The notes: generated from the letters alone by a model not told the origin. A stretch of 64,000 nucleotides of DNA from Arthrobacter sp. MMS18-M83 (GCF_026683955.1 NZ_CP113343.1:310001-374000); one strand, 5' to 3'; numbered from the stretch's first letter, positions 16,270 to 26,196 are shown. Numbers and translations are program-made.

Positions 16270-16472
16270 GCATCCTCAAGGCGTTTAAGCAGCTCCGCGT
16301 CATGGCTCATCACGAAATCCAGACCCTCACTGATCGCCCGGCGGCGGCCGTGCCGCTGGAGAACCAGCTCAGCCCCCTGGAGAAGCAGCGCGGACTTGGA
16401 CGTGTGCTCCTCGGCGGCAAGCGCATCGAGACGGCGGTCGAGGTCCTCGGGAACGCGCAGATTCACGGCCAT
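16266..16472 (-). CDS. Ribbon-helix-helix antitoxin of a Doc-type TA pair
   Basis: 68-residue CopG/RHH-type antitoxin: N-terminal strand VNLRVPEDLDRRLDALA, then helix TSKSALLLQGAELVLQRHG, and a C-terminal toxin-binding tail (FVMSHDAELLKRLEDA). ATG 16472 was chosen because the RHH strand begins there; the longer frame to 16550 adds non-conserved residues. GTACCAA direct repeats lie just upstream. Since the toxin is broken, the antitoxin is probably a survivor without a partner. Confidence 0.78.
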   Translation of the reverse strand: MAVNLRVPEDLDRRLDALAAEEHTSKSALLLQGAELVLQRHGRRRAISEGLDFVMSHDAELLKRLEDA

Positions 16473-16480
16473 ACCCCGTG

Positions 16481-16498
16481 GTACCAAACCAGTACCAA
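16481..16498. promoter_or_regulatory. Putative antitoxin autoregulation site
   Basis: Two direct GTACCAA repeats (16481-16487 and 16492-16498), 11 bp apart (one helical turn), 9 bp upstream of the antitoxin ATG. RHH antitoxins typically bind such repeats to repress their own operon. Assignment is by position only. Confidence 0.4.
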
Positions 16499-16629
16499 GG
16501 AATGAGGTGACGAGATCCGGACTCTTGGCCTCGTCTCGTGGGAACGGCACATTTCATTGTCTCCAACTCTCAGCGACCTGAGAATCCGCGGAATCTAGCC
16601 ATTTTCCGTGGGAGCCAAAGACCATTCCG

Positions 16630-17526
16630 GTGGCGAGGTCAGCATATGGCGTGGATCCGTTGCTCGGCGGCCGGAACCACGTCGGTCTGGTGACTCTTTT
16701 GTCTCTGCTCCTGGGATTCTGGCAATTCCGGACGGCCATCCTGCTGGCGGCAGTTGAAGTCATTGAAGTACGACGTCGGCAACTCGCCTTCGGTCGGTGG
16801 GCTGCGGTCATCTCGTGCTCGGCAGTGACGGCAGGATTTCTCACGAGCCGCGCCGACGCCACTGATCCCAACTTGCCTCTGACCTACGGCGACCAACCAG
16901 GGATGGCGGTGTTCCTCTGGAGCGGGTCCGCGTTCATCATGTGGATTTGTCTCGATATCGCACGGGTGTGCCATGACAATGTCCCCAGCATGCGGGCGCG
17001 TGCATTCCGATCTGCCTTCGTCCTCATCGCCATCGGATGCGTCCTCTTTGCTTTGGTCCTCGTCGACCGTCTGGTCTATGGAGTCCTAACGAAGATCGAC
17101 GGCGCTGCCAGCCCATCTGCGGCCGTTCTGACCGCCCTCTACTGGGTGGGCGAAACGTTCGCGGTTCTACTTGTCAGCATCGGGCTGCTTCTCCTCCGGC
17201 TCGCAGGCCACCTCAAACACGGCAGATTCCTACTCCATGTCCGGCTCCTGCTCCTGGAAATCAAGCCCATCTGGAACCGTGTGGCTTTCACCCACCACGA
17301 CTTGATCCTCGAGAAGCGACGGGCCAGCGCGCTCATCGTCCTCAGCCGGCACGCCGAAACACAGCTCCATCGCCGCCTGGTCGAAATCCGCGACTGTGAA
17401 ATGGCCAGCCCCGCAACAGGCAGGCGCCTCGACGCCCACGACCGATCCGTCGTCGAACGCGCCGAACTCGCGCTTGAAAGGCGCGCCGGCGCCCGCCTGC
17501 GCAAAAGGTTCCCCGGCCCGGGATGA
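16630..17526 (+). CDS. Multi-pass membrane protein, resembles MAB_1171c-type family
   Basis: 298 residues from GTG 16630. About five transmembrane helices are visible: LVTLLSLLLGFWQF, AAVISCSAVTAGFL, MAVFLWSGSAFIMWICL, AFVLIAIGCVLFALVLV and TFAVLLVSIGLLLLRLAG. They are followed by a soluble C-terminal domain starting LLLLEIKPIWNRVAF. This layout resembles the MAB_1171c membrane family of actinobacteria, often adjacent to XRE regulators, but none lies here. The N-terminus is somewhat short and the start is weak, so it may be truncated. Function unknown. Confidence 0.55.
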   Translation: MARSAYGVDPLLGGRNHVGLVTLLSLLLGFWQFRTAILLAAVEVIEVRRRQLAFGRWAAVISCSAVTAGFLTSRADATDPNLPLTYGDQPGMAVFLWSGSAFIMWICLDIARVCHDNVPSMRARAFRSAFVLIAIGCVLFALVLVDRLVYGVLTKIDGAASPSAAVLTALYWVGETFAVLLVSIGLLLLRLAGHLKHGRFLLHVRLLLLEIKPIWNRVAFTHHDLILEKRRASALIVLSRHAETQLHRRLVEIRDCEMASPATGRRLDAHDRSVVERAELALERRAGARLRKRFPGPG

Positions 17527-18239
17527 GGGCACCGCGGACCACAGCACTCACAATCTAAGAATCTCAGGCGCAGCACACTAGGCGTCGTCGTGCCACCAGC
17601 CTTCCCAGGCGCTAGATGTCAATTGACCGCTGGGGAATTTGGTGCTGGAGATGCCGTCACCACATTCGTGATCGTCGTCATCCCGGCGGGACTCCAGAAA
17701 GAGCGTAAGACTACTCCAAGGCAACATCGTTGTGTCCTTCCGTGCGTCGCTCGGACCACGGTGTCCAAGTGTGCAACAGCCTAGTCTTCAAATATTTCGC
17801 GGATTCGACACGAAGTTTCAGATTTGTATCCGGAATCTATCCCGGACGACCAAGGGTCCGTGCGTGCCGGTGGCACGATCAACCGGCTTCGGAAGGGACG
17901 TCCACCCGGCTGCCCCTCGGGTTGCGCGAAGGTCACAAGACTCGCCGGGTCATGCCGCGCCGCAACAACCCAGCCATGAATAGCCAGAAGAATCCTCGCT
18001 GTTTGTCATTCTGATGGTCGATCATCGCTGGGCGGGGTCCTCCGCGCAACCAGGGCGCTTTGCGCCGGCCTCAATCCAAAACTTCGCTCGGCGCTCCGCT
18101 TATTTCCTCGCGAACTTTTGGAGCGTTGCCGGTTCCCCAAGTTGCACTCCGGCCCCTCATGCCCAGCAGTGAATCCTCTATCAGAACGACGCCGAAAACT
18201 AACGCCCACGGCCAACGCCGCCTCTGAGGGAGAAAGATC
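17527..18239. other. Intergenic region, no gene recognised
   Basis: About 710 bp with only short overlapping frames and no family signal. AGGGAGAAAG just before 18240 is the ribosome-binding site of the next gene. Confidence 0.5.
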
Positions 18240-19232
18240 ATGGAAACGCTCACCATCAAAACCCCTGCCGATGTCCTCAGTTTCATCGGCCACACCCTGG
18301 GCTTCTGGCCGCAGGAAAGTCTCGTGTGCATCACCCTGGACACCAACCACATCGGCGTGACCCTCCGCGTAGATCTCCCCAAGCACGACGGCGGCGAACG
18401 CGCCTATGCCCGAACAGTCGCCGGATATCTCGCCAACGACACGAATGCCACCAGTGCTTTGTTTGCCGTCTACACCTCGGCCGCTCCAACAGGCGGCCAG
18501 GACAAACCATACGCAGCAGTCATCGCTGCCCTGACCGGGGCGCTCGCCGAGCGACACATCACCATCCGGGACGGCCTCCTCGTCGGAGACGAGACCGTTT
18601 CACCGTACGACGACGATCCACGCCTTGATCGTGCCCTACCCCTGTCGATGGTCGACTCCAGCGAAATCAACGCCGAGCTCGTGTACCGCGGAAGTGCGGT
18701 CGCACGAACCGGCCGGATCACTTTGCCGCCGTCAAACAAGGAGTCGGCGTTTCATGCCGTCGAGGATCGCGTCAAATCAATCGGGCAGTGCCATGACCAC
18801 AGCGCGATCGAAAAGGCGCGAACGCTCTGGGCCGGGATCCTCGAGGCCAAAACCTACCCGACCGACGATCAGACCATCGCTTTGATCGCAAACTTCCAGT
18901 TTGCAGCCATCCGCGACCAGCTCATGGCGGACATCCCAGGCGTCGACGGCCCCATGGAACAAATCCTTCTAGCCCAAACTCCCGGCAAGCCGCAATGGAC
19001 CCGCGTCGAATGGGCCCAGCAAATACTCCTCCACGCCTACACGCACAAAAGCACCCACCACTCAGCCCCACTCCTCACAGCCATCGGGTACATCAACTGG
19101 TGGGAAGGCCGCGGCAGCAAAGCCCACCAGTACATGCAACTCGCCCTGGAAGCCGACCCCGGCTACCGCCTAGCCAAACTCAGCGACCAACTCCTCAGCT
19201 ACGGAATGCTAGCCGGCTGGAACAGGGACTAG
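18240..19232 (+). CDS. DUF4192-domain protein
   Basis: 330 residues with the DUF4192 signature: IKTPADVLSFIGHTLGFWPQ followed by ESLVCITLD, a family found almost only in actinobacteria and often on plasmids or genomic islands. The C-terminus includes TAIGYINWWEGRGSKAHQYM and ALEADPGYRLAKLSDQLL, also typical. ATG 18240 is preceded by GAGGGAGAAAG. Biochemical role unknown. Confidence 0.85.
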   Translation: METLTIKTPADVLSFIGHTLGFWPQESLVCITLDTNHIGVTLRVDLPKHDGGERAYARTVAGYLANDTNATSALFAVYTSAAPTGGQDKPYAAVIAALTGALAERHITIRDGLLVGDETVSPYDDDPRLDRALPLSMVDSSEINAELVYRGSAVARTGRITLPPSNKESAFHAVEDRVKSIGQCHDHSAIEKARTLWAGILEAKTYPTDDQTIALIANFQFAAIRDQLMADIPGVDGPMEQILLAQTPGKPQWTRVEWAQQILLHAYTHKSTHHSAPLLTAIGYINWWEGRGSKAHQYMQLALEADPGYRLAKLSDQLLSYGMLAGWNRD

Positions 19233-20239
19233 AACACTGCGTATCGGACCCGAGGGCTTGGGACTTCGGATTGACCAGCGTCCGTTATCGGCGTCAACAG
19301 AGTTGCGCTGGACCAGTCATCTGGGTTATGTCAGGCCAGCACGCTGTGGAATCCGGAGCACACTTTCCAACGACCGGAGGGCTCGACCGGTTCCGCGGTA
19401 GATGCGATTGTGCGATCGTCTGAATCCACCGTGAGACGCTTCGTTGAAAATGATCCCTACTTCAGCGCCCAGATGTTCACCGACTTGGGCCGGAGTTAGG
19501 TGAGCAATCGAGGTATCGGCTGTGCAATGCTGTGGCCGATCGTATTCCGTGTCATCGCGAACGACCTGCCGGCAACGCCGAATACAAACCCGCCATCGCG
19601 GTGGAGCGTCCGTTCGCCATTTTTGGTGTAACAACGAGGAACCTCACCGCACGCCCAACAGAGGCCTCCTCCACATTGATACCAAACTTCTGAAGACTGC
19701 GGTCGGCAGCGAGCCTGGGTCCGGTCGAATCATCCACGATCATCGAGTTCCCTAAGCCGAGGCATCCGCGGCATAGCCCAACTACTTGCACTCTCTTCAA
19801 AAGCGAATTCCCGCTCGCACTTGAAACCGTGGAGCCCCGCTTTAGTCGCAGACGCCTATTGGTAGGCCGGTAATGTGCTGTTTTGCCCGGAATCTAGGGC
19901 TAAAGGTCAATGACAACCGATGAATAGCTGTCACTTGCCGTTGATTCAGGTGAGTTAAGGTGAGTCGGTTGCAATGGCCGACTTGCTGTCGGCCCTGCAA
20001 TCGACACGGGATCCGTCAGGCTTCCCTCTCCCGTCTGCGATTGGACCTAGATGGTCCATTTAGTCCTTCATTGCGAGGGGGGGCGTGCAGGAGTGCATGA
20101 TTACCCCGACGTCACAGCCAAGGGAAGGCCTGCAGAACGAGGCATCCGTAGGCTTGGGCCTCCGTGGAGAGCCCGCCCGTGTCGTATGGAGCGTGCTCAC
20201 GCTCTGTGATCACGGGGGCAGAGAAAAACCTTCATGTCC
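19233..20239. other. Roughly 1 kb without recognisable genes
   Basis: All frames are short and show no family pattern. A direct repeat GGTGAGT occurs twice near 19950-19965. GC content appears lower than in the flanking operons. Likely a scar between modules. Confidence 0.5.
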
Positions 20240-20348
20240 TTCAATTCTTATTGAATCCATTCTTACCCGTTCTAGTGAGCAGACGCTTCACTAGAACCGT
20301 AAGCAGTTGATTCAAGTCCACTTGAATCCTTCCCTGTGTGTTCTAGTG
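20240..20348. promoter_or_regulatory. Cluster of operator-like palindromes
   Basis: Three inverted repeats in about 110 bp: TTCAAT/ATTGAA (20240-20245, 20250-20255); GTTCTAGTGA/TCACTAGAAC (20269-20278, 20288-20297); GATTCAAGT/ACTTGAATC (20309-20317, 20320-20328). A further GTTCTAGTG half-site lies at about 20339. They sit directly upstream of the aldose-epimerase remnant, so they may be operators of a vanished sugar operon. Confidence 0.6.
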
Positions 20349-20686
20349 GAAGCGCTCACTGCGAGCATCGGCGGCCACAGCCAGCGCGTCGTCGTGACAG
20401 AAGTCGCTGCAAGCCTTCGGGAGCTCAACGTGGACGGCGTGGCCCCGGTCCAGGATCTTCCCGCCGGCGCCCAGCCGCCGTGGTGCGCAGGCTGGGGGTT
20501 GGTCCAGTAGCCAAACCGGGTGTCTGGAGGCGCGTGGAGCTCCGACCGCCCGCCGTCGAACCGATGACGGCACGCGCAGATGCCTTCAACAGCGGCGAAG
20601 GACTGCGCTGGCTGGAACCCGGGGAGGCCTGGGAAGCCAGTTGGGGAATCCGGTACCGGCTGCCCGGACAGGGCCAGAGGCCCTAG
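20346..20686 (+). pseudogene. Aldose 1-epimerase remnant (internal deletion)
   Basis: From GTG 20346 the frame encodes an epimerase-like N-terminus: SIGGHSQRVVVTEVAASLRE then LNVDGVAPVQDLPAGA and CAGWGLVQ, corresponding to the family segment ending CAGQVLVPWPNR. It stops at once. In another frame the sequence jumps to the family C-terminus: PPAVEPMTARADAFNSGEGL, then RWLEPGEAWEASWGIRY, ending at 20686. About 190 central residues are missing. This is a chromosomal-type sugar gene cut down to its two ends. Confidence 0.75.
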
Positions 20687-20689
20687 CGC

Positions 20690-21013
20690 CTACCCCTCCG
20701 GCGCCAGCGTGACCGTGACGCCGTCGAGGTTCTGGCTGAAGTCGACCTGGCAGGAGAGCCTGGAGCCGCATTCCTGGTAGCCTTCGGCTTCGACCAGCAG
20801 TTCTAGTTCGTCGTCGCTGCGTTCCCCCAGGTTTTCGAAGACGTCCTTTTCCAGGAACACATGGCAGGTGGCGCAGGATGCGGTGCCGCCGCAAGAGGCC
20901 AAGACCGGGAGGTCGTTGTCCCGGAGCGCCTCCATGAGTGTCTGGTCCGGCTCCCATTCAAGGTCATGGGTGGCGCCTTCACGGTCGACGACGGTTACTT
21001 TGTTGTTGCTCAT
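20690..21013 (-). CDS. [2Fe-2S] ferredoxin, adrenodoxin/putidaredoxin type
   Basis: 107 residues, with the Cys pattern CGGTASCATC (C-x5-C-x2-C) and a fourth Cys in SRLSCQVDFS, characteristic of P450-type 2Fe-2S ferredoxins. N-terminus KVTVVDREGATHDLEWE, C-terminus ending LAPEG. It is the last gene of a minus-strand operon after P450 and reductase, completing a class I electron-transfer chain. It lies only 3 bp from the epimerase remnant, so the module boundary is here. Confidence 0.93.
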   Translation of the reverse strand: MSNNKVTVVDREGATHDLEWEPDQTLMEALRDNDLPVLASCGGTASCATCHVFLEKDVFENLGERSDDELELLVEAEGYQECGSRLSCQVDFSQNLDGVTVTLAPEG

Positions 21014-21023
21014 GGTGGTTCCT

Positions 21024-22276
21024 CTAAAGTGAGGGCTGCAATGCAGCGTCAGTCAACGGAATGCTGGGGTCCGCGGCGAGCGCGGGATCAATTGCCGCCG
21101 CTTGGGCGATGAGTTTCTTGGCGGGGCGGAAGTCGCTGAGCCCGCCCACGGTGTCGACGGCGGAGAGCCGTCCGTTCCGGAGATAGACCACCGAGAACTT
21201 TCCTTCCGAGGGCGTTCCCCGGACGATGACATCGTCGTCGGGGTGGCGCACTCCTGCGGTCTGCAGGCGGACGCCGTGCTGAACGGTCCAGAACCAGGGG
21301 ATCTCGGGATCCGACGTCGGCTGGCCGGTGATCTGCGCGGCGACGCTGTCCGCTTGGGACATGGCGTTCTGGATGCACTCGAGCCGCTGGCTCTGGCCAT
21401 CGATCCTGCTGGTGAAGCGGGTGACGTCACCAGTTGCGTAGATTTCCGGGTCCGAGGTGCGTCCGTCGTCGTCAACAAAGACGCCGTCCTTGCAGTGCAG
21501 TCCGGCAGCTTCGGCGATTTCCTGGTTGGGAATCACGCCTATTCCGGCGAGGACGACGTCGGCGGGGAACCGCGCGCCGTCGGCCGTCACCACCTGCTCG
21601 GCCCGGTCCGTTCCCTCGATGGCAGTAACCGCGGCGCCAAAGACGAAGCGGACGCCCTTTTGCTCGTGGACTTTCTCGAAGAAGCGGGAAACGGGAGCCG
21701 AGGTCACCCTGCTCATGACGCGGTCCTGGAATTCGAGGACGGTGACTATGCAGCCCCGCGCGGCCGCTGCAGCGGCGACTTCCAGGCCGATGTAGCCAGC
21801 ACCGATGATGGCGACGCGAGCGCCTGGGACCAGGACGCGCTTGAGTTCGAGCGCGTCGTCCTTGGTCCTCAAGGCAAGGACACCCGGGAGATCGGCGCCG
21901 GGAACGGTCAAGGCCCGGGCCCGTGAACCGGTGGCAATGACGAGGCGGTGGTAGGCGTGGCGGCTGCCGTCGGAGAGGAGCACGGTCTTGCCTGGACGGT
22001 CTATGGACTCGACCGTGAGTCCCCCACCCGTTCGATACCTTTGTCTTGGAAGAACTTTTCCTTGCGCAGTGGCGTGGACTCGTTCGGCGCACCGGCCTTC
22101 AGGAGTTCCTTCGACAGCGGTGGGCGCTCGTACGGTGTCTCCTTTTCGACGTCGAGCAGGAGGATCCGGCCCTGCCATCCCCTGGTGCGGAGTCCCGCCG
22201 CGACAGCGACCCCGGAATGGCCGGCACCGATGATGACAACGGGCTGGTTCTCGTGTGGGATCTGCTGTTCAGGCAT
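21024..22276 (-). pseudogene. P450-type ferredoxin reductase, single-base frameshift
   Basis: BphA4/putidaredoxin-reductase-type flavoprotein. The N-terminal 85 residues (from ATG 22276: VVIIGAGHSGVAVAAGL, YERPPLSKELLK) are in one frame. The rest (from LTVESIDRPGKTVLL to the end at 21024, with AIIGAGYIGLEVAAAA and IYATGDVTRF) is in another. The frames join at the CCCCC run at 22021-22025 (five G in the coding strand); six would restore one continuous protein of about 416 residues. Either a real inactivating deletion or a homopolymer sequencing error. The 5' end overlaps the P450 stop by 8 bp. Confidence 0.88.
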
Positions 22277-23528
22277 TGAGCTTCTCCAGTTTCACGTGCA
22301 GGTGTTCCGGGCCCGAGTTCGTGAGGTTGTTTCCGCGAACGTATTCAATCGGTTTGTCCTGATCGAGTATCAGGGAACCCAGTTTCTGCGCCAGGATTTC
22401 GATCGTCACCTGGGTTTCCAACCGGGCCAAGGGGGCGCCGAGGCAGCTGTGCACTCCGTGGCCGAAGCCCAGGTGACCGTCGTTGTTGCGGTCGATATCG
22501 AACGTCTCGCCGTCGGGATACTTGGCGCTGTCCCGGTTGGCGGCCGCGGGCAGGAGCCGGACGATGGCCCCGGCTGGCAGGGTTACCCCGGCAACTTCGA
22601 TTTCTTCGGTGGTGATGCGGCTCACGCGCTGCACCGTTCCCCGGTAACGGGCCAGTTCCTCGAGGAAGAGGCTCGCATCCTCGGGACGCTCGCGGATCCG
22701 GTCCAGCAATTCGGGGTGCTCGCTGAAGAGCCTGAAAGCGTTGGCGAGCAGGATCGTCGTCGTGTCATGTCCTGCAACGAAGACGAACGCGCACAGCTCC
22801 TTAGCCTCCTTCTCGCTGAGCAGTCCGTCCTTCCACATCCTCGCGATGTGGCCGCCCACGGACTCGCTCTCCTCGCGGTAGAGGCGCTCCATGGTGTCCT
22901 TCAGATAGGCGAAGAACTCGAAGGTGCTTTGTTCATCCGTGCCGGTTCCCTCCGCATTGCGGGCGAGCCTGCCGAAGTAGCTGAACGTCTCATCGGACCA
23001 GAACTTCATCTTGTCGAAGTCCGCGGCCGGCACATCAAGCAGTGCACTGATGGTGGACATGCTCAGTGGAATGGCGTAGTCGTCCACGGCGTCGCCGCCG
23101 CCGGCGGCGATCATGGGGTCCAGGTACTTGTGGGCGTTTTCCCGGACGCGCTCCTCGAAGCGGCCGATCGCCTTCGGGGTGAAGGCTTGCGCCACTACTT
23201 GGCGCAGCCGGGTGTGGTTCGGAGCGTCGAACAAGGTCAGGAAGGTCAGCGGAACCGGCTCCACCACCTGGGAGGAGAAGACCTTGGGTGCCCGCATGGC
23301 CTTGCGGACGTCGTCGTACCGGGAAATGAACCAGACATCGGAGACCGGCGAGTAGGCCCGGAGCACGGGGGCGTGCTCCCTCATCCATTCATAGTGCGCG
23401 TAGGGATCTCCCTGGGATCCGTCGTCGACTACTTTGAAAGGCGCCATTCCTTCCGGCCAGTCCAATTCATGGGAATACGGAGGCAGCGCCGCTGGTCGGC
23501 CGGTTTTTTCTGTGGTGGGAGCAGACAT
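22269..23528 (-). CDS. Cytochrome P450
   Basis: 419-residue soluble bacterial P450. I-helix AGHDTTT, ExxR in EELAR, heme-binding FGHGVHSCLGAPLAR with the proximal cysteine at about residue 362, and SRYDDVRKAMRAPKVFSS near the N-terminus. Two ATGs are adjacent (23531, 23528); the second gives a better distance to AAGG. Partner reductase and ferredoxin follow directly, so this is a class I system. Together with the KstD-like flavoprotein upstream, an alicyclic or terpenoid substrate is possible, but substrate cannot be read from sequence. Confidence 0.95.
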   Translation of the reverse strand: MSAPTTEKTGRPAALPPYSHELDWPEGMAPFKVVDDGSQGDPYAHYEWMREHAPVLRAYSPVSDVWFISRYDDVRKAMRAPKVFSSQVVEPVPLTFLTLFDAPNHTRLRQVVAQAFTPKAIGRFEERVRENAHKYLDPMIAAGGGDAVDDYAIPLSMSTISALLDVPAADFDKMKFWSDETFSYFGRLARNAEGTGTDEQSTFEFFAYLKDTMERLYREESESVGGHIARMWKDGLLSEKEAKELCAFVFVAGHDTTTILLANAFRLFSEHPELLDRIRERPEDASLFLEELARYRGTVQRVSRITTEEIEVAGVTLPAGAIVRLLPAAANRDSAKYPDGETFDIDRNNDGHLGFGHGVHSCLGAPLARLETQVTIEILAQKLGSLILDQDKPIEYVRGNNLTNSGPEHLHVKLEKLNA

Positions 23529-23635
23529 CATTGTCCTTCTTTCCGGATAGTGATCCATGTCTCACCAAGAATGACGACGGCGGCCCGCCCCCGCCCACAG
23601 GACTTCCGTTCATCGGCCCAAATTGTCGAAACCCG

Positions 23636-24406
23636 CTAGCGGCGCGGGGAAGACCCCGCGGATTTCAGCGCGCGGGAAATGCCATGGGCAGCCGTCAGCA
23701 GCGCAGGGACGGTAAAGGGAATGTCCGCTTCGTCCCTCGGAACAATCGCGTTCAACGCCGCGGCAATCTCGTTGTGCGCCCCGAAAACCGGCACGGCGAT
23801 GCCCGTCCACTCGGTGACACCGATTCCAGGCAACGCCACGTAGCCTCGCTGGCGGATCTCTGCCAGGTGCTTCCGAATCAGCAAGGGATCCGTGATCGTC
23901 TCAGGGGTTACCTTTGCCAGCGGGGCAGAGAGCACCTCGTCCTGGAAGGCTGGCGGAGAGTACGCGAGCAGCACCAGGCCGGAGGATGCCGCGTGGATGG
24001 GCATTCTTTGGGCGATGTGCGCCGCATTGAGTTTGGAATCCGGCGATGACAGACGCTCCACGTACAGCACGGTCCCCTGGTTCAACACCGCCAGGGTGGT
24101 GTGCTGATGGACGGTGGCCTGGACATCTTCCATGAACGGAAGTGCCAGTTCCTGGAGGTTCAGGGCCCGTGAAGCTCGCGCGGCGAGTTCCCACATCCGC
24201 ATCCCCGGCCGCAGGTCGCCGTCGGGAAGCCGCTCAATCAGGCCATGCAGGACGAGATCTTCGAGCAGCCGGCGGGTGGTGGTCAGCGGCAGGTCGGCGC
24301 GGCGCGCGAGGCCGGAGAGCGTCATGCTCGGCACATCCCGGTCGAACGCGCTCAAGAGACGCACGACGCGGCTGATCACGGACTCGCCGGTTGGGGAATT
24401 CGCCAT
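23636..24406 (-). CDS. IclR-family transcriptional regulator
   Basis: 256 residues. Winged HTH at residues 10-70 (VRLLSAFDRDVPSMTLSGLA, ADLPLTTTRRLLEDLV) and IclR effector domain thereafter (TTLAVLNQGTVLYVERLSS, HAASSGLVLLAY, GVTEWTGIAVPVF). ATG 24406 behind AGGAG. It is placed between the flavoprotein gene and the P450 on the same strand. Clearly paralogous to the IclR at 26364: both begin ANSxxGESxI and share RMWELA and ALPFMEDVQ. Confidence 0.93.
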   Translation of the reverse strand: MANSPTGESVISRVVRLLSAFDRDVPSMTLSGLARRADLPLTTTRRLLEDLVLHGLIERLPDGDLRPGMRMWELAARASRALNLQELALPFMEDVQATVHQHTTLAVLNQGTVLYVERLSSPDSKLNAAHIAQRMPIHAASSGLVLLAYSPPAFQDEVLSAPLAKVTPETITDPLLIRKHLAEIRQRGYVALPGIGVTEWTGIAVPVFGAHNEIAAALNAIVPRDEADIPFTVPALLTAAHGISRALKSAGSSPRR

Positions 24407-24477
24407 GATGAAATTCTCCTACGCGGCGCCCGCGGGCGGCAGCACCCGGACCGCAACACCCACGGACGCCCTTGTCC

Positions 24478-26196
24478 TCAGCGCGCCGCCACCCTGGAGA
24501 CCCCACGCTCGGCAGCTAGCACTGCGATGTCACGGCCAGCCCGGTACCCGAACACAAGGGCCGGGCCGATATGCGAGCCGTAGCCCGGGTAGCCGCCGCC
24601 GAAGACGCTGACCGCTGCCGCGCCGACGGCGATGAGGCCAGGAACGGGGGTTCCTTCTGCCGTCACTACTTCGGAGCGTTCATTGACGCCGACGCCGGCA
24701 AAAGTCCCTAGGTCACCCATCTGGATCTTCGCCGCGTAGTACGGCCCCTTGCCGACGGGAGCAAGGTTGGGGTTCGGCTTGTGTTCCATGTCGCCCCGGA
24801 AGTGGTTGTACAGAGTGGAGCCGCGGCCAAAGGCCGGATCCTCGCCACGTTCTGCCGCCGGGTTGAATTCGGACACGGTAGCTTTCAGGCCTTCGGCGTC
24901 GATGCCGAGCTTGCCCGCGAGTTCTTCCAAGGTCTTCCCCTTGACCAAATATCCGGTCCGGTAGAAATAGCCGCACGGCATGGGCCAAGGCTTGGCGTAG
25001 CCGATGCCGTACTTGTGCATTGTCTTGGCATCGCCGATCACATAGCCGAAGGTCTTCTCCTCGCCTTTGTTATGCGCGATCATCGCCCCTCCGAAGTCGT
25101 GATAGCTAAGGGCCTCGTTTCCGAAACGCTTGCCATAACGGTCGACGGCGATCAGGCCCGGGAGTCCGATGGCGCGCAGGTGCGGGAAGAGTCGCTGGGC
25201 ACCGTTGAGGTACTTGAAGACGGTCACCGGCGCCCAGGATCCCACGCTGACCACGGAATCGTCGATGTGTCCGCCGGCGCTGATCGCCAGGTTCGCCGCG
25301 TCCCCGCCGTGGCCAATGGTCGGTGTGAAGTGATCATCGCCATTGGCGTCGTGCGGGAAGTGCTCCTGCCGCAGTTTCTTGTTGCCGGAGAATCCGCCGG
25401 CAGCGAGGATGACGCCCATGCGGGCTGTCACGGTGGCGGCATGTTCTCCCCCGATGACCGCGCCGGTGATGGCGCCGTCGTCGCCACGGGTCAGGGAAAG
25501 CGCAGGAGAGGCGTTCCACAACCGCACCCCCAGATCAGCGGCGCTCTTCACCATGCGGGTCATCAACGCGTTGCCGTTCGAGCGCAGGACCGGGCGCTTG
25601 TAGCGGGCCGCGTCGACCCATGTCCGCAACAGCTTTTTCGCCACATAGACGAAGGACTTGATCGATTGGTTGACGTGGAAGAACTCGTTGATGTCCGGCC
25701 CAACCTGCGGCATGTAACCGAACACGGTGTAAGAACTCATATACGGCTGCATCAGGAGGCGCGTGTCCCCAAGCACCCGGGCATCAACGTCCCGTGGCAG
25801 GATCGCACGTCCCGAAAGTTTCGCTCCCGGAAGGTCCATCTGGTAGTCAGGCGCCTTCTCCGGGTAGGTGAATTGCACCTCGGTCTCGTTCTCGAAAAAG
25901 GAGATCGCTTCCGGCACGGTATCCAGGAAGTCCCGGACCCCTGCCGCGTTGAAGGTCTCCGGGGCGAGGTTCCTCAAGTAGGTTTCCGCATCCTCGCGGG
26001 TATCCCCTTGCTCCAGGCCCTGCTTGTTTCCGGGGACCCACGCCCAACCGGCGGAAATGGCCGTAGTGCCTCCGAAGTACCGGTCCTTCTCGGCAACGAT
26101 CACGTTCAGCCCTTGGGACGCGGCCTTCAGCGCCGCGGCCATTCCAGCGACGCCGGAGCCGACCACTAGGACATCACATACAACGGTCTTACTCAT
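24478..26196 (-). CDS. FAD-dependent oxidoreductase, KstD/fumarate-reductase type
   Basis: 572-residue flavoprotein: N-terminal Rossmann VVGSGVAGMAAALKAASQG, FGGTTAISAGWAWVPGN, and the C-terminal FAD closure GGGYPGYGSHIGPALVFGY. These patterns belong to the 3-ketosteroid delta-1-dehydrogenase / fumarate reductase flavoprotein family, which introduce or reduce C=C bonds next to a carbonyl. ATG 26196 was chosen because the Rossmann fold begins 10 residues later. First gene of the minus-strand P450 operon; paralogous to the protein at 28068-29738. Confidence 0.9.
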   Translation of the reverse strand: MSKTVVCDVLVVGSGVAGMAAALKAASQGLNVIVAEKDRYFGGTTAISAGWAWVPGNKQGLEQGDTREDAETYLRNLAPETFNAAGVRDFLDTVPEAISFFENETEVQFTYPEKAPDYQMDLPGAKLSGRAILPRDVDARVLGDTRLLMQPYMSSYTVFGYMPQVGPDINEFFHVNQSIKSFVYVAKKLLRTWVDAARYKRPVLRSNGNALMTRMVKSAADLGVRLWNASPALSLTRGDDGAITGAVIGGEHAATVTARMGVILAAGGFSGNKKLRQEHFPHDANGDDHFTPTIGHGGDAANLAISAGGHIDDSVVSVGSWAPVTVFKYLNGAQRLFPHLRAIGLPGLIAVDRYGKRFGNEALSYHDFGGAMIAHNKGEEKTFGYVIGDAKTMHKYGIGYAKPWPMPCGYFYRTGYLVKGKTLEELAGKLGIDAEGLKATVSEFNPAAERGEDPAFGRGSTLYNHFRGDMEHKPNPNLAPVGKGPYYAAKIQMGDLGTFAGVGVNERSEVVTAEGTPVPGLIAVGAAAVSVFGGGYPGYGSHIGPALVFGYRAGRDIAVLAAERGVSRVAAR

